Shown here piece by piece: positions 6,827 to 15,884 of a stretch of DNA of 64,000 nucleotides. The notes under the pieces were generated by a model. The model saw only the letters and a list, made by a program, of their open reading frames with translations. It was not told the origin of the DNA and made no database searches. Positions within the stretch are counted from its first letter, which is position 1; the number at the start of each line of letters is the position of its first letter. Origin of the DNA: Bartonella vinsonii subsp. vinsonii (GTDB lineage Bacteria > Pseudomonadota > Alphaproteobacteria > Rhizobiales > Rhizobiaceae). Made by a program: the position numbers and the translations under genes. Location of the stretch: assembly GCF_902825235.1 (NCBI RefSeq), contig NZ_CADEAJ010000007.1, forward strand, positions 1 to 64,000, in the 5' to 3' direction.

Positions 6827-7496
6827 AGAAATCACTGATTTAAAGAGACGTGTGGCAAATATGGTTGTGGTGGGTAAGATTAGCCATGTCGACCATAAAA
6901 ACGCACGCTATCGGATAAAAAGTGGCAATCTCATCAGTGACTGGATTCCAGACACACAAGCCCGCGCCGGTAAAACACGCTCCTATGAAGGGCGTGATGT
7001 TGGAGAGCAAGTAGTTGTTATCTCGTCATCGGGGGATTTATCACAAGGGGTGATTGTTGGTTCCATTCATACAGATGCTCATCAAGCAGCCGATAAGGGC
7101 AACATTCACCGAACGATATACCCTGATGGAACAACGCTTGAATATGATGATGAACAAAACCGCTATAGCATTCATATCAAATCAGGCGGAAAATTTATCC
7201 TCACAATTGCGGATGGCATATCTCTTAAAGGTGATGGTGGCAAGCTAGAGCTTACCGCACCAGAAGGTATAAAAATTTCTTCAGAACGTGACTTAAGTTT
7301 GAATGCAAAGGGCAGTATTTCTTTGAAAGCGGATGGTGGCGTTTCACTGAATTCGAATGATAGTCTCTCTCTTCATTCCGGTAATCATGTTTCCATTCAT
7401 TCAAGTGGATTAAGGCATAACGGCACCAATATTGGAAACAGCCATGTTCATGGTGGTGTCTCCCCTGGTGGTTCTATGACAGGAGGTCCCAATTGA
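6807..7496 (+). CDS. Baseplate assembly protein V, tail spike (P2 gpV-like)
   Basis: Trimeric central spike at the tip of a contractile tail that pierces the host envelope. An N-terminal OB-like domain (residues about 20-95) is followed by a repetitive beta-helix region (ISLKADGGVSLNSNDSLSLH). A NSHVHGG motif near residue 212 is the HxH that binds an iron ion at the spike apex in P2 gpV. ATG 6807 follows GAGGGTACTC and overlaps the preceding gene. An upstream in-frame start at 6750 lies deep in that gene and is unlikely. First gene of the baseplate series V-W-J-I. Confidence 0.9.
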   Translation: MLERRDKEITDLKRRVANMVVVGKISHVDHKNARYRIKSGNLISDWIPDTQARAGKTRSYEGRDVGEQVVVISSSGDLSQGVIVGSIHTDAHQAADKGNIHRTIYPDGTTLEYDDEQNRYSIHIKSGGKFILTIADGISLKGDGGKLELTAPEGIKISSERDLSLNAKGSISLKADGGVSLNSNDSLSLHSGNHVSIHSSGLRHNGTNIGNSHVHGGVSPGGSMTGGPN

Positions 7497-7834
7497 ACAG
7501 TGGAATGGACCGCACAACGGGAAAGCCATTGACCGGCATTGCGCATTTGCGCCAATCAATCCTTGATATTTTGTCAACGCGGATTGGTACACGGGTGATG
7601 CGGCGTGACTATGGTTCACGCGTTGCCGAACTTATTGATGCACCGGTGAATGAGGCTTTTGCTGTTACCCTTTATGCCGCTATTGCTGAGGCTTTAGACA
7701 AGTGGGAACCGCGTTTTAAACTGAAAACAATTGATTTTAAATGGAGTGAGGCTGGACAAGTTTCTTTGTCCTTTGAAGGCATTTATTTGCCTTCAGGCAA
7801 GCCCATTACCATGGAAGGACTATTGATACAATGA
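7493..7834 (+). CDS. Baseplate wedge protein W (gp25/GPW family)
   Basis: 113 residues of the gp25-like baseplate wedge family (TGIAHLRQSILDILSTRIGT, VMRRDYGSRVAELIDAP). A TTG at 7493 is taken as the start because GGAGGT (7482-7487) sits 5 nt before it. ATG 7505 is the alternative but has no site of its own. The start overlaps the gene V stop and the stop overlaps the gene J start (ATGA), so V, W and J are translationally coupled. Confidence 0.92.
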   Translation: MNSGMDRTTGKPLTGIAHLRQSILDILSTRIGTRVMRRDYGSRVAELIDAPVNEAFAVTLYAAIAEALDKWEPRFKLKTIDFKWSEAGQVSLSFEGIYLPSGKPITMEGLLIQ

Positions 7835-8658
7835 ATGGGGCGCTTGCAAAACCAGAAATCATCACAGAAATTTCTTTTGAGGAAATACGGGCTTCTGCTC
7901 TTGCCCATTTAAAAGAGCTTTTGCCTGAATATACCATTCTTGAAAGTGATCCGGCAGTCAAAGTCATTGAGGCTTTTAGCTATCGAGAGTTGCTTTTAAG
8001 ACAGCGTATTAACGAAGCGGCACGCAACAACATTCTTGATTTTGCAACCGGTGAATCTCTTGATGCTTTAGGAAACTGGCATGGTCTTGCCCGCATGGAG
8101 GGTGAAAGTGATGAGAGGTATCGTGAACGTATTCAACTTCATGCCCGTGGTGGCAACGGTAGCGGGACAGAGCCCTATTACAAGCTTATAGCCTTAACAG
8201 CAGATAATCGTGTTAAGGATGCGATTGTTTACCGTAAAGGCAAAAACCCAACCATCTATGTTGCTCTTTTTGGCAACAATGAAGAAGGAACCGCATCTGA
8301 AGATCTCATACAAACAGTCTCACAAGCCCTTCACAGAAAAAATATCATCATGACCAATGATACAATCATTGTTCACGCTTCTGTCAAAAAAGTGGTGGAT
8401 TTGGAAGCAGATATTTGGCTGTTACCGGAAACATCTTTGAAAATTCTCACGACAATGGAAGCAAATTTAAGAGCCGCATGGAAACAAGAACAAGCCATTG
8501 GTCGTGAATTAAGCCTCTCATGGTGGATTTCAAAATTAATGATTGCTGGTGTCCAGAAAGTTATCGCCATTACACCAACACAAGACAGTGCGGTTTGTGA
8601 TGAAGAAGTTTTATCGATTGGAAAAATCACCTTAAACTTCAAAGGGCGCGCCCGTTAA
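7831..8658 (+). CDS. Baseplate assembly protein J
   Basis: 275-residue member of the baseplate J family, which forms the wedge arms around the tail hub. Typical features are the N-terminal FEEIRASALAHLKELLPEYT, ATGESLDALGNWHGLARMEG, and the ESDERYRERIQL motif. Its start overlaps gene W (ATGA) and its stop overlaps gene I (TAATG). No damage is seen. Confidence 0.93.
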   Translation: MNGALAKPEIITEISFEEIRASALAHLKELLPEYTILESDPAVKVIEAFSYRELLLRQRINEAARNNILDFATGESLDALGNWHGLARMEGESDERYRERIQLHARGGNGSGTEPYYKLIALTADNRVKDAIVYRKGKNPTIYVALFGNNEEGTASEDLIQTVSQALHRKNIIMTNDTIIVHASVKKVVDLEADIWLLPETSLKILTTMEANLRAAWKQEQAIGRELSLSWWISKLMIAGVQKVIAITPTQDSAVCDEEVLSIGKITLNFKGRAR

Positions 8659-9776
8659 TGGTTGGCTCCCTACTCCCAAGCAATGCAACAGAATTTGAAA
8701 AACGCCTTGCTGAGGCATGTGATTTTCATCAAGATGTGGATGGTTCTGTTTTGGGGATTTCACGCTCTAAACTGATTACCCGCCCTCCCCGTTTCTTGCC
8801 GTGGTTGATTGAAGAATATGGGCTTGGAGAACTTACACCTTATGTTCCAAACCTTTATGATTTGATTGATCAAGGGCTTGAATGGCAGCGCTTGCGCGGC
8901 TCCCTTGCTGCAATAGAGTTGGGGCTTGAATGGCTTCAAATTACAGCACGCTTTCAACCCGCATGGACGGGACGTGCATGGTGGAATTCCTTTCAACTTT
9001 ACTTTGATCAATTGCCTGAACGAACACAGCTCGAAGCCATTGAAGCCATCACAGATCTTTCCAAAAGTTTGCGCTCTGATTTTCGCCGTGGTGTCAATGG
9101 CTATGATGTGCAAGCTGTTGAATGCAATATGTCACGGCTTGATGACAGCATGTTGGAGTATGAAAGCGGTGTGTGCATAACAGCTGGGGGCACTTTGTTT
9201 TCCTTCGGGCGCACTACAGAGAGCACCCATCTTCTTAGTAAAGAAGAAGGCAGGCTTATTGGCAATTGGATCGATGATGGGGATGAAGAATTAAGCTGGG
9301 AACAAATTGATTATCCATGGGATATGGCAAACTTTCCGTGGTGTTCGGTCAAAAAACATGAACGCGATATTTTTATGGCAGAGTGGTTTCATGGACGCAC
9401 GCTTTATCTCGTGTTACGAGACAGCCAAGATGGCGTGATTGGGTATCGCAGATGCTATGCTGTAGCGCCTGTCGAACAGGCTTTAGAGGGTGTGTACAGC
9501 CATGCAGGCGGCAGATTTAACCCTTCCACAACAGGCACTCTGTTGTTTCTTGCAGCACGCACAGATTTTGGCGATGTTGACGGCAAACAAGCAGCATTTG
9601 TTTCCCTTCTCGTTCATGCCACCCCCAAACAAGATATCCCCCTTGATATCCCTTTGGGCAAGCTTTGGTTGGAGCCTGATGAACTCAACGGCGGTGTGGA
9701 GATCCTCAAAACAGCTATCAACATTCCTTTGCGCGCCGATGTTCGCGAACAATTCAAGATTTTATTGAGGTTTTAA
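8658..9776 (+). CDS. Tail protein I with extended C-terminus
   Basis: Residues about 1-150 match P2-type tail protein I (SLLPSNATEFEKRLAEACD, LPWLIEEYGLGELTPYVPN, RGSLAAIELGLEWLQI). P2 gpI is about 176 residues. This one has 372, so about 200 residues are added, with many aromatic residues and a HAGGRFNPSTTGTLLFLAAR stretch. The extension may link the baseplate to the large fibre or spike encoded next. It is translationally coupled to J and followed 1 nt later by the next gene. Confidence 0.88.
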   Translation: MVGSLLPSNATEFEKRLAEACDFHQDVDGSVLGISRSKLITRPPRFLPWLIEEYGLGELTPYVPNLYDLIDQGLEWQRLRGSLAAIELGLEWLQITARFQPAWTGRAWWNSFQLYFDQLPERTQLEAIEAITDLSKSLRSDFRRGVNGYDVQAVECNMSRLDDSMLEYESGVCITAGGTLFSFGRTTESTHLLSKEEGRLIGNWIDDGDEELSWEQIDYPWDMANFPWCSVKKHERDIFMAEWFHGRTLYLVLRDSQDGVIGYRRCYAVAPVEQALEGVYSHAGGRFNPSTTGTLLFLAARTDFGDVDGKQAAFVSLLVHATPKQDIPLDIPLGKLWLEPDELNGGVEILKTAINIPLRADVREQFKILLRF

Positions 9777-9777
9777 C

Positions 9778-12700
9778 ATGAAGCATGAAAGTGGTTTACC
9801 CTTTGCAATTGACAGATCTCGTGGCAAAGAGGAACAGCAAAGCGTTGTGTTTTATGGACAACGCCCCTTTATTCAAAGCGGTGAACTGAATGAGGTTCAA
9901 ACTATTATAAGAGGACGCCATGACCGTTTGGGGCGCCTTGTTGCCAAAGAAGGTGACCGTGTTGAACGGGCTGATGCTTTTGTCAACAAAGAGATGAGGA
10001 CCGTTACTTTAACAGAGGGCAAGATTTATATCGCCGGTGATATCTTTCCGGTCTCTGAAGCCATACTTAATAATGTTCCTATGGTTGGGCGCCTTGAAAT
10101 CGGTGTGAAGCTACAGAAAAAATGGATAACCCATGAGGATGATCCAGAGCTATTGGGGCAAGTTCCAGGCACCTTAGCAGAAGGAGAGCCCGGTGCGGCA
10201 CGCGAGAGTGCTAAGCTTGTTTGGGCACTCAAAGAGGATGCACAGCAAGGCACGTTCTTTCCGGTTTATATTTTGCAAGATGGCATTCTCATTGATCAAA
10301 AATCCCCCTCTCTGCTTGAACCGGCCATGCAAGCCATTGCCACTTACGACCGTGCGCATGGACATTATATCGTCAAGGGATGCCGTGTGAGCGCATTAGG
10401 AGCAAACAATGGTTGCCAAGTGTTTAGTATTCAAGAAGGGGAAGCGAATATCAATGGTTTTAAACGCAAACGCCTTGCCGCTTTGCGCCATGAAGAACGA
10501 GAAGACTTTTCGACAAGCGTTGTTCCTAGTGAAACGCATATTTTTGCACCCCCAAAAGGCAAAACAAGCTTTACCTTTAAAAGCTATTATGCCCCCATTG
10601 CCGATATTCACTCGCTTTTGTTGACAAAAGAAAAAACCGTTAACGTCACCCGTGGTGCAGTTGCTGCAGGGCGTGATGGTGTTCCCGATAAAAGCATCAC
10701 CGCGTTTATTAAAGTCGTTCAAGGCAACAAGGAATTTAAAGAAGGCACAGATTTTAAAAAGACAGGAGATACCATTGATTGGGCACCGGTGGGAGATGAA
10801 CCTGCTGGTGGGAGCACTTATAAAGTCACTTATCGTTATCGTGCGCAAGTGACAGCTGATAAGGTAACAGCGCAGGAAATCACTGTCTCAGGCGGCGCTG
10901 AGGGGGGCGATATTATCGTCAGTTACACCTACAAATTGCCCCGTATTGACCGTATAGGTCTCAATACAGGGGGCGATGTGGTTTATATCAAGGGGATTTC
11001 GTCAGACGATCCCATGGCACCAAGCGTCCCTGATGATGTGTTGTCCCTTGCAACCATTACCAACAATTGGCTTGAAACGCCGGGTGTTGTCAATGATGGC
11101 ACACGAGTTGCGCCCTATGATGAGATGTGGCGTTATTTTCAACGGGTGCTTTCCCTTGATCGGTTGATGCAGTTAGAGCGCATTAAAAGCAATGTCGACT
11201 CTAAAGAGCCTGTTGCCAAAAAAGGCATGTTTGCCGACCCTTTTCTGGATGACTCTTACCGAGATGAAGGCTTTCAACAAACAGGGGCTGTAGGCAATGG
11301 CATTTTGCAGCTTGCCATTGACCCAACATTCTATACGGCACCTTTAAAAGCCCCTGTCACCCTTGACTGGACAAATGAAGTGATCATTGCGCAAGAATTG
11401 ACAACGGCTTGCGAAAAAATCAACCCTTATCAAAATTTTGCGCCCCTCCCTGGTACGGTCACGCTTACCCCCGCAACAGACTTTTGGCACGAACAGCGCA
11501 CCGATTGGCTCTCAAGTGTCACCAATCAAATCATTATGGGAAAACATCGCGGCAGTACCATACGTAAAACAGAAGTAAGCGATAATTTCATCAACACACA
11601 CCAAGAACAAACTGATTTCTTAAGACAAATTACCCTTCACTTTAAAATTGAAGGTTTTGGCAAGTTAGAACAATTAGCAAGCCTCACCTTTGATGGTGTG
11701 AGTGTCTTGCCAACGAACCGCCTTGTTGCCAATTCCAACGGCGTTCTTGAAGGCACTTTCAAGATTCCACAAAACATTACCGCTGGCACAAAAAATGTTA
11801 TAGCACGGGGGAAAGGTGGAACAACGGCAACAGGTCTTTTTACTGGCAAAGGTGTGATTGATGTGAAGGTAATGCGGCGCACCATAACGGTGAAGATATG
11901 GGAAAAAGACGATCCACAAGCACAAGTCTTTATCCCAGATGAAACACGGCAAATTACTGGCATTGACTTTCATCTTTGCAAAATTGGCAATAAGGACCAT
12001 GATCTGGTGATTGATTTGGTCACCACAGAAAACGGCTATCCCACCGCCGATATTCAAGCACAAAGTTTTTACTCCATGAAGGGCGCAAAGGCAGGATGGG
12101 CAGAGGCACGCTATGATGTACCACTCCTTATTCCCGATGACCGCTTAACGGCTTTTGTCATCAAAACAGATGATAGTGATCATTCTGTCTCCTTGGCAAA
12201 ACTTGGCGATTTTGATGCCGAACACCAGAGATATGTCTCAAGCCACCCTTATGTGACCGGTCCACGTTTTTCTTCTGTTAATGCGCAGACATGGACCGCC
12301 CATCAAGATGAGGCTTTAGCCTTTCGGGTGTTGGCGGCACGCTACACACAAACAGAAAAAACCATTGATCTTGGCAGTTTTGATCTTGTTGACTGCTCTG
12401 ATTTGCAAATACGCGCAGCCATTGAATTGCCTTCAAGTGATTGTTCTGTCATCTTTGAAATTGAACGAAACAACGGCACGATTTATCAACTCCTTCCCTT
12501 TCAATTGCTAAGCCTTACCGAATATATCAGTGAAAAGGTAAAGCTTCGCGCTATTCTCAAAGGCACCGAAAAACTCTCACCTGTTTTGTTCGCTCCAGTG
12601 CAATTGATTGCGGGAAAGATTCATAAAACAGCCACCTATGTCACCCGTGCTTTTTCCTTTGGCGAAAAGGCAAGGTTGACCAGCTATATCAAAACTTTTT

Positions 12701-12921
12701 TACCGGGCGGTGCAACCTTTACACTGGAGATGCAGCTGGATGATGGTGCTTTTACTCCTCTCACATTAGAGGAAACGGAGCAACTTGCCGAGCCGCTTTG
12801 GACAGAGCGCAAATTTGTAAGCAGCGACAAAACAGCTAAACAGGCGCGCTTAAAACTCACGCTAACCGGTGGACCAGCAGCGCGGTCCATGGTGAGTGAT
12901 TTTGGTGCCGGTATATTGTGA
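9778..12921 (+). CDS. Large tail spike/fibre protein (DUF4815-like)
   Basis: 1047 residues, the largest gene in the prophage. The N-terminal 500 residues resemble the DUF4815 tail proteins (SVVFYGQRPFIQSGELNEVQ, KIYIAGDIFPV, VVYIKGISSDDPMAPSVPDD, WRYFQRVLSLDRLMQLERIK). The C-terminal half is beta-rich and unplaced. In P2 gene order this is the H position, where the main host-range protein lies. No coiled coil or chaperone gene is evident nearby. Probably a baseplate-attached receptor-binding protein. Confidence 0.82.
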   Translation: MKHESGLPFAIDRSRGKEEQQSVVFYGQRPFIQSGELNEVQTIIRGRHDRLGRLVAKEGDRVERADAFVNKEMRTVTLTEGKIYIAGDIFPVSEAILNNVPMVGRLEIGVKLQKKWITHEDDPELLGQVPGTLAEGEPGAARESAKLVWALKEDAQQGTFFPVYILQDGILIDQKSPSLLEPAMQAIATYDRAHGHYIVKGCRVSALGANNGCQVFSIQEGEANINGFKRKRLAALRHEEREDFSTSVVPSETHIFAPPKGKTSFTFKSYYAPIADIHSLLLTKEKTVNVTRGAVAAGRDGVPDKSITAFIKVVQGNKEFKEGTDFKKTGDTIDWAPVGDEPAGGSTYKVTYRYRAQVTADKVTAQEITVSGGAEGGDIIVSYTYKLPRIDRIGLNTGGDVVYIKGISSDDPMAPSVPDDVLSLATITNNWLETPGVVNDGTRVAPYDEMWRYFQRVLSLDRLMQLERIKSNVDSKEPVAKKGMFADPFLDDSYRDEGFQQTGAVGNGILQLAIDPTFYTAPLKAPVTLDWTNEVIIAQELTTACEKINPYQNFAPLPGTVTLTPATDFWHEQRTDWLSSVTNQIIMGKHRGSTIRKTEVSDNFINTHQEQTDFLRQITLHFKIEGFGKLEQLASLTFDGVSVLPTNRLVANSNGVLEGTFKIPQNITAGTKNVIARGKGGTTATGLFTGKGVIDVKVMRRTITVKIWEKDDPQAQVFIPDETRQITGIDFHLCKIGNKDHDLVIDLVTTENGYPTADIQAQSFYSMKGAKAGWAEARYDVPLLIPDDRLTAFVIKTDDSDHSVSLAKLGDFDAEHQRYVSSHPYVTGPRFSSVNAQTWTAHQDEALAFRVLAARYTQTEKTIDLGSFDLVDCSDLQIRAAIELPSSDCSVIFEIERNNGTIYQLLPFQLLSLTEYISEKVKLRAILKGTEKLSPVLFAPVQLIAGKIHKTATYVTRAFSFGEKARLTSYIKTFLPGGATFTLEMQLDDGAFTPLTLEETEQLAEPLWTERKFVSSDKTAKQARLKLTLTGGPAARSMVSDFGAGIL

Positions 12922-12934
12922 GGGGAAAACAGAC

Positions 12935-14404
12935 ATGACAAAAACCAAAAAGCTTGAAATGGAATTGCCGAAAGAAGGGCGTTTTATCAGTTCTGAATTC
13001 CCCATTTTGCGGGAAAACTTGACAAAAATTGATCAGGCAATAGCAGATGTTGAGGAAAAGGTAGAGGGAAAAGCACCTTCAAAACACACGCACCCTATAA
13101 GTGATGTTGCAGATCTTGAAGCAGCTCTCAAAGGCAAAATGGCAGCCGATAAAACCTTCACTTTTGCTGATTTAAGCGATATCGAGGGTGCAAAAGATGC
13201 CGCAAACAATTATGTTCTCTATAAAGCAAGCAACAATCATTTTACCTTTGGCAGTGCTATTTCCTTATTAGGTACGCACCAACATAAAACCGAAGATATT
13301 ATTGGATTAGATGAATTTAGAGCCAAGATCAACGAAGATCTGACAGCCTATGGTCACCTAAAACAAGCCAATGAATGGCAGGATTATAACAAGTTTACAA
13401 AAAAAGTCACTATGAGTGGTGGCTTGGAACTCATAAGCAATTCGTCTGAAAACTTCAAGCCCCATACTCATTCGTTATTCGGTTTCATGCATAATGATAC
13501 ATTGGGTTTCATGAATGAGGATGATTCCTCATTTAGCCTCATCCATAATGGTAAAGTGGTCACAAGTTTAAGCACAACTGGAAGCTCACTTAAAGGACCG
13601 CTGAAAGTGGATGGTGATGTTGTTTATACCAAGGCGCAAGTGGATGCAGCTATACTGGCACAAATAAAGAACCTTAAAAAAGCTTTAACCGATCAGATCA
13701 TTAATTGGCCGGCACTTGCCGATGCCGAATTGCTCTATACGCAAGATGGGAAAATTGAATGGCCTGATTGGGTAACTGATAACACAAAAGTTGAAATCCA
13801 AGCATGGGGTGGCGGCGGTAGTGGTGGTGGTGCGGATACACCAAGATTAGGCGGCGGTGGCGGTGGCAGCGGTTGCACGGTGTGGTATGGTTATAAAGCC
13901 AGTTTAAACGGTCATGAGGATATCGTGATTGGTAAAGGAGGGGCTTCTATTGCAAAACGCTATGCAACAGGAAATTCTGGAGGAACAACAGTTGTTGGTA
14001 AAAATTTCATGACTGCTACAGGGGGACATGGTGGTGGGGGTGCTTATTACGATAACTCTCGCGCAAATTTTGTTGGTGGTACTACTTACTACTATTCAGG
14101 ATCTGGCGCTGCTGGAGGTACAGGTGGAAACTTTGGTTTAGCAACAGACGAACATCCAGGAATCGCCAAAGGCGGAAATGGTTGTTCAGGAACGAGTGGA
14201 ATTACTAGCAAGACAAGCGGTAATGGAGGTGATGCTGGGGGTGATACATCAAGGGGTGGTTCTGGAGGAACAGGACAAGGTAATTATACTTCAGGAAAAG
14301 CAGGGCGTGGTTTTGGTGGTGGCGGTGCTGGTTCTCATGGAGATTCCTCTCCAAGCGGTGCTGGAGCTGATGGCGCTGTTCTTATAAGATTATGGAAAGA
14401 ATGA
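12935..14404 (+). CDS. Tail fibre/adhesin with glycine-rich C-terminal domain
   Basis: 490 residues. The N-terminal part carries a tail-fibre pattern with HTHPISDVADL and HQHKTEDIIGL motifs (residues about 48-130). From about residue 285 the protein becomes extremely glycine-rich (WGGGGSGGGAD, LGGGGGGSG, and many GG-x-GG blocks) and ends in DGAVLIRLWKE. Glycine-rich tips of this kind build polyglycine-helix adhesins in some phage fibres. ATG 12935 is chosen because AGGGG lies 9 nt upstream. A GTG at 12896 would overlap the preceding gene. No fibre-assembly chaperone gene follows. Confidence 0.82.
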   Translation: MTKTKKLEMELPKEGRFISSEFPILRENLTKIDQAIADVEEKVEGKAPSKHTHPISDVADLEAALKGKMAADKTFTFADLSDIEGAKDAANNYVLYKASNNHFTFGSAISLLGTHQHKTEDIIGLDEFRAKINEDLTAYGHLKQANEWQDYNKFTKKVTMSGGLELISNSSENFKPHTHSLFGFMHNDTLGFMNEDDSSFSLIHNGKVVTSLSTTGSSLKGPLKVDGDVVYTKAQVDAAILAQIKNLKKALTDQIINWPALADAELLYTQDGKIEWPDWVTDNTKVEIQAWGGGGSGGGADTPRLGGGGGGSGCTVWYGYKASLNGHEDIVIGKGGASIAKRYATGNSGGTTVVGKNFMTATGGHGGGGAYYDNSRANFVGGTTYYYSGSGAAGGTGGNFGLATDEHPGIAKGGNGCSGTSGITSKTSGNGGDAGGDTSRGGSGGTGQGNYTSGKAGRGFGGGGAGSHGDSSPSGAGADGAVLIRLWKE

Positions 14405-14492
14405 ATGGTTATAAAAAAACCACAAGAGAAAGATGATCAAAACTAAGCTATAATATTACATTCAGAAAGCATTCCAATACGATAGAACGGAA

Positions 14493-14780
14493 CTAACAAG
14501 AACTCGTGAAAAGAGGATGTATTTTAGGTTGTTTATGTTTTAGAGCTTGCGCTAAATCATAATTTGCCTGCATAGCTAGCCAAGCACGTGCAGTACTCAC
14601 ACCAGCCATTTCAAGCCTAATAGCGAGATTGGGACTAATAGCAGCTTTCCCATTTAAAACCCTAGAAAAAGCTACACGAGACATACCAAGCCGTTCAGCT
14701 GTTTCACTAACAGATAAGCCAAGTTCTGCGATTACATCTTCACGCAAGAGTTCACCAGGGTGTGGAGGGTTTTTCATCAT
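14493..14780 (-). CDS. higA: HigA-type antitoxin
   Basis: 95-residue XRE-family antitoxin of the HigA/VapI group (PPHPGELLREDVIAELGLSV, ETAERLGMSRVAFSRVLNGK, AISPNLAIRLEMAGV). It represses its operon and neutralises the HigB toxin encoded 17 nt upstream. The order toxin then antitoxin is the usual higBA arrangement. It is the first of several antitoxin-type genes in the island between tail fibre and tail sheath. Confidence 0.92.
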   Translation of the reverse strand: MMKNPPHPGELLREDVIAELGLSVSETAERLGMSRVAFSRVLNGKAAISPNLAIRLEMAGVSTARAWLAMQANYDLAQALKHKQPKIHPLFTSSC

Positions 14781-14797
14781 TTTTTAGCTCTCCTTAT

Positions 14798-15076
14798 TTA
14801 ATGATAATCTAGATAATCAACCAATTCGACATCTATACCAACAAAACGGAATATTACACGCCAATTTCCATTTACTGTAATCGACCAATAGCCCTTAAGA
14901 TCACCTTTTAGAGGATGTAATCGAAAGGACGGATAATTCAAATCATTTGGTGATATAGCTACGTCAAGAGCACCTAGAATACGCCTTAACTTTTGAGTAT
15001 GAGCAGACTGAATTCCTTTTGTAGTGCCAGTATTGTAGAAGGCTTCAAGCCCTTTATGTTTAAATCCCAAAATCAT
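14798..15076 (-). CDS. higB: HigB-type toxin (RelE superfamily mRNA endonuclease)
   Basis: 92-residue ribosome-dependent RNase of the HigB family. Visible signatures are HKGLEAFYNTGTTKGIQ, FRLHPLKGDLKGYWSITVNG, NWRVIFRF and VELVDYLDYH. It is complete and open, with the basic and aromatic residues typical of active members. It is followed by higA with a 17-nt gap, forming a normal operon on the minus strand, opposite to the tail genes. Confidence 0.92.
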   Translation of the reverse strand: MILGFKHKGLEAFYNTGTTKGIQSAHTQKLRRILGALDVAISPNDLNYPSFRLHPLKGDLKGYWSITVNGNWRVIFRFVGIDVELVDYLDYH

Positions 15077-15144
15077 AACATATTGTATCGTGTATAGTTA
15101 CCAAATACAAGAAAAAATTTCATAAATCCTAATAAAATACCTTA

Positions 15145-15405
15145 TCATTGATTTAAATAACCAATCACAGAAACAAGATCTTTAGCGGTTAAGTTCATTT
15201 ATTCCATTCTCAATTTAATAGCCTCAATTGGATGAGGTGGAGAAACAGGATAGTGTTCCGCTTCATACGCTTCAATTAACAAAACAAGAGTTTTCATTCT
15301 ATCAAATTCTGGAGTATTAACTTCTGGCTGATTGTCAAACATCGCAGACACAATTTCTAAAGCTTCTTGGTAATTTCTCTCTGTACGAATTGGTTTGATA
15401 TTCAT
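15145..15405 (-). pseudogene. HigA-like antitoxin truncated by a nonsense codon
   Basis: The first 68 codons (IKPIRTERNYQEALEIVSAM, EAYEAEHYPVSPPHPIEAIK) match the N-terminal domain of COG5499-type HigA antitoxins, which continue into a helix-turn-helix. Here TAA at 15199-15201 follows RME. Reading on in the same frame gives MNLTAKDLVSVIGYLNQ, the expected start of that helix-turn-helix, before a second stop at 15145-15147. A Gln codon has probably become TAA and the rest has eroded. No partner toxin is adjacent. The short 68-residue product could still be made. Confidence 0.65.
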
Positions 15406-15482
15406 TTCTTAAATTACACAGTATTGATGTTATACTATTTAAATTGTAATGGTTTTTAAGTTAATTGCAAAGAAGACTATCT

Positions 15483-15812
15483 ATGACTACACGCAATCCT
15501 AATCGTTGTCCTACTCATCCAAGAGAAGTTTTAGCAGAAATTATTCCTGAAACTGGCAAAACAAAGTCAGAAACTGCACAGATGCTCGGTATATCACGCC
15601 AACATCTCTATGATATCCTGAATGCAAAAAAGCCTGTCTCTCCTGCTATTTCTGCTTGTCTTGGCAAAATGTTTGGTGATGGAGCCGCTATATGGTTACG
15701 TATGCAAGCCAATTATGACGCTTGGCATGTCGAACGCGATATAGATGTTTCTTCTATTCCAACACTAGAAGCTAGTAAAAAAGTAGATGTGCAAATGGAA
15801 CATAGTCGTTAA
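15483..15812 (+). CDS. HigA-family antitoxin, unpaired
   Basis: About 109 residues of the HigA/VapI helix-turn-helix family (NRCPTHPREVLAEIIPETGK, ETAQMLGISRQHLYDILNAK, GAAIWLRMQANYDAWHVER). ATG 15483 is chosen over an in-frame TTG at 15465. It diverges from the broken antitoxin at 15405 across a 77-nt region that must hold both promoters. No toxin gene precedes it, so it is an orphan antitoxin or a regulator. Orphan antitoxins can protect against incoming toxin plasmids or phages, but nothing here shows that. Confidence 0.82.
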   Translation: MTTRNPNRCPTHPREVLAEIIPETGKTKSETAQMLGISRQHLYDILNAKKPVSPAISACLGKMFGDGAAIWLRMQANYDAWHVERDIDVSSIPTLEASKKVDVQMEHSR

Positions 15813-15833
15813 GAAGGTGCCGTTTTGAAAGCA

Positions 15834-15881
15834 TTTTATCTTCTCCCCGCCTAAAAGACGAGGAGATAAAATTATATTTTT
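15834..15881. terminator. Bidirectional terminator between convergent genes
   Basis: TTTTATCT (15834-15841) pairs with AGATAAAA (15864-15871), and the inner CTC and GAG bases extend the stem. A T-rich tract follows on the plus side, and an equivalent run exists on the minus side. It separates the converging antitoxin and Rha genes. Confidence 0.65.
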
Positions 15882-15884
15882 AAA

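Noticed and set aside
13800-14380. Repetitive GGTGGT-type DNA that could look like a tandem or CRISPR-like array
   Set aside because: It is the coding sequence of the glycine-rich fibre tip; there are no regular repeats with unique spacers. No CRISPR array was seen anywhere in the window.
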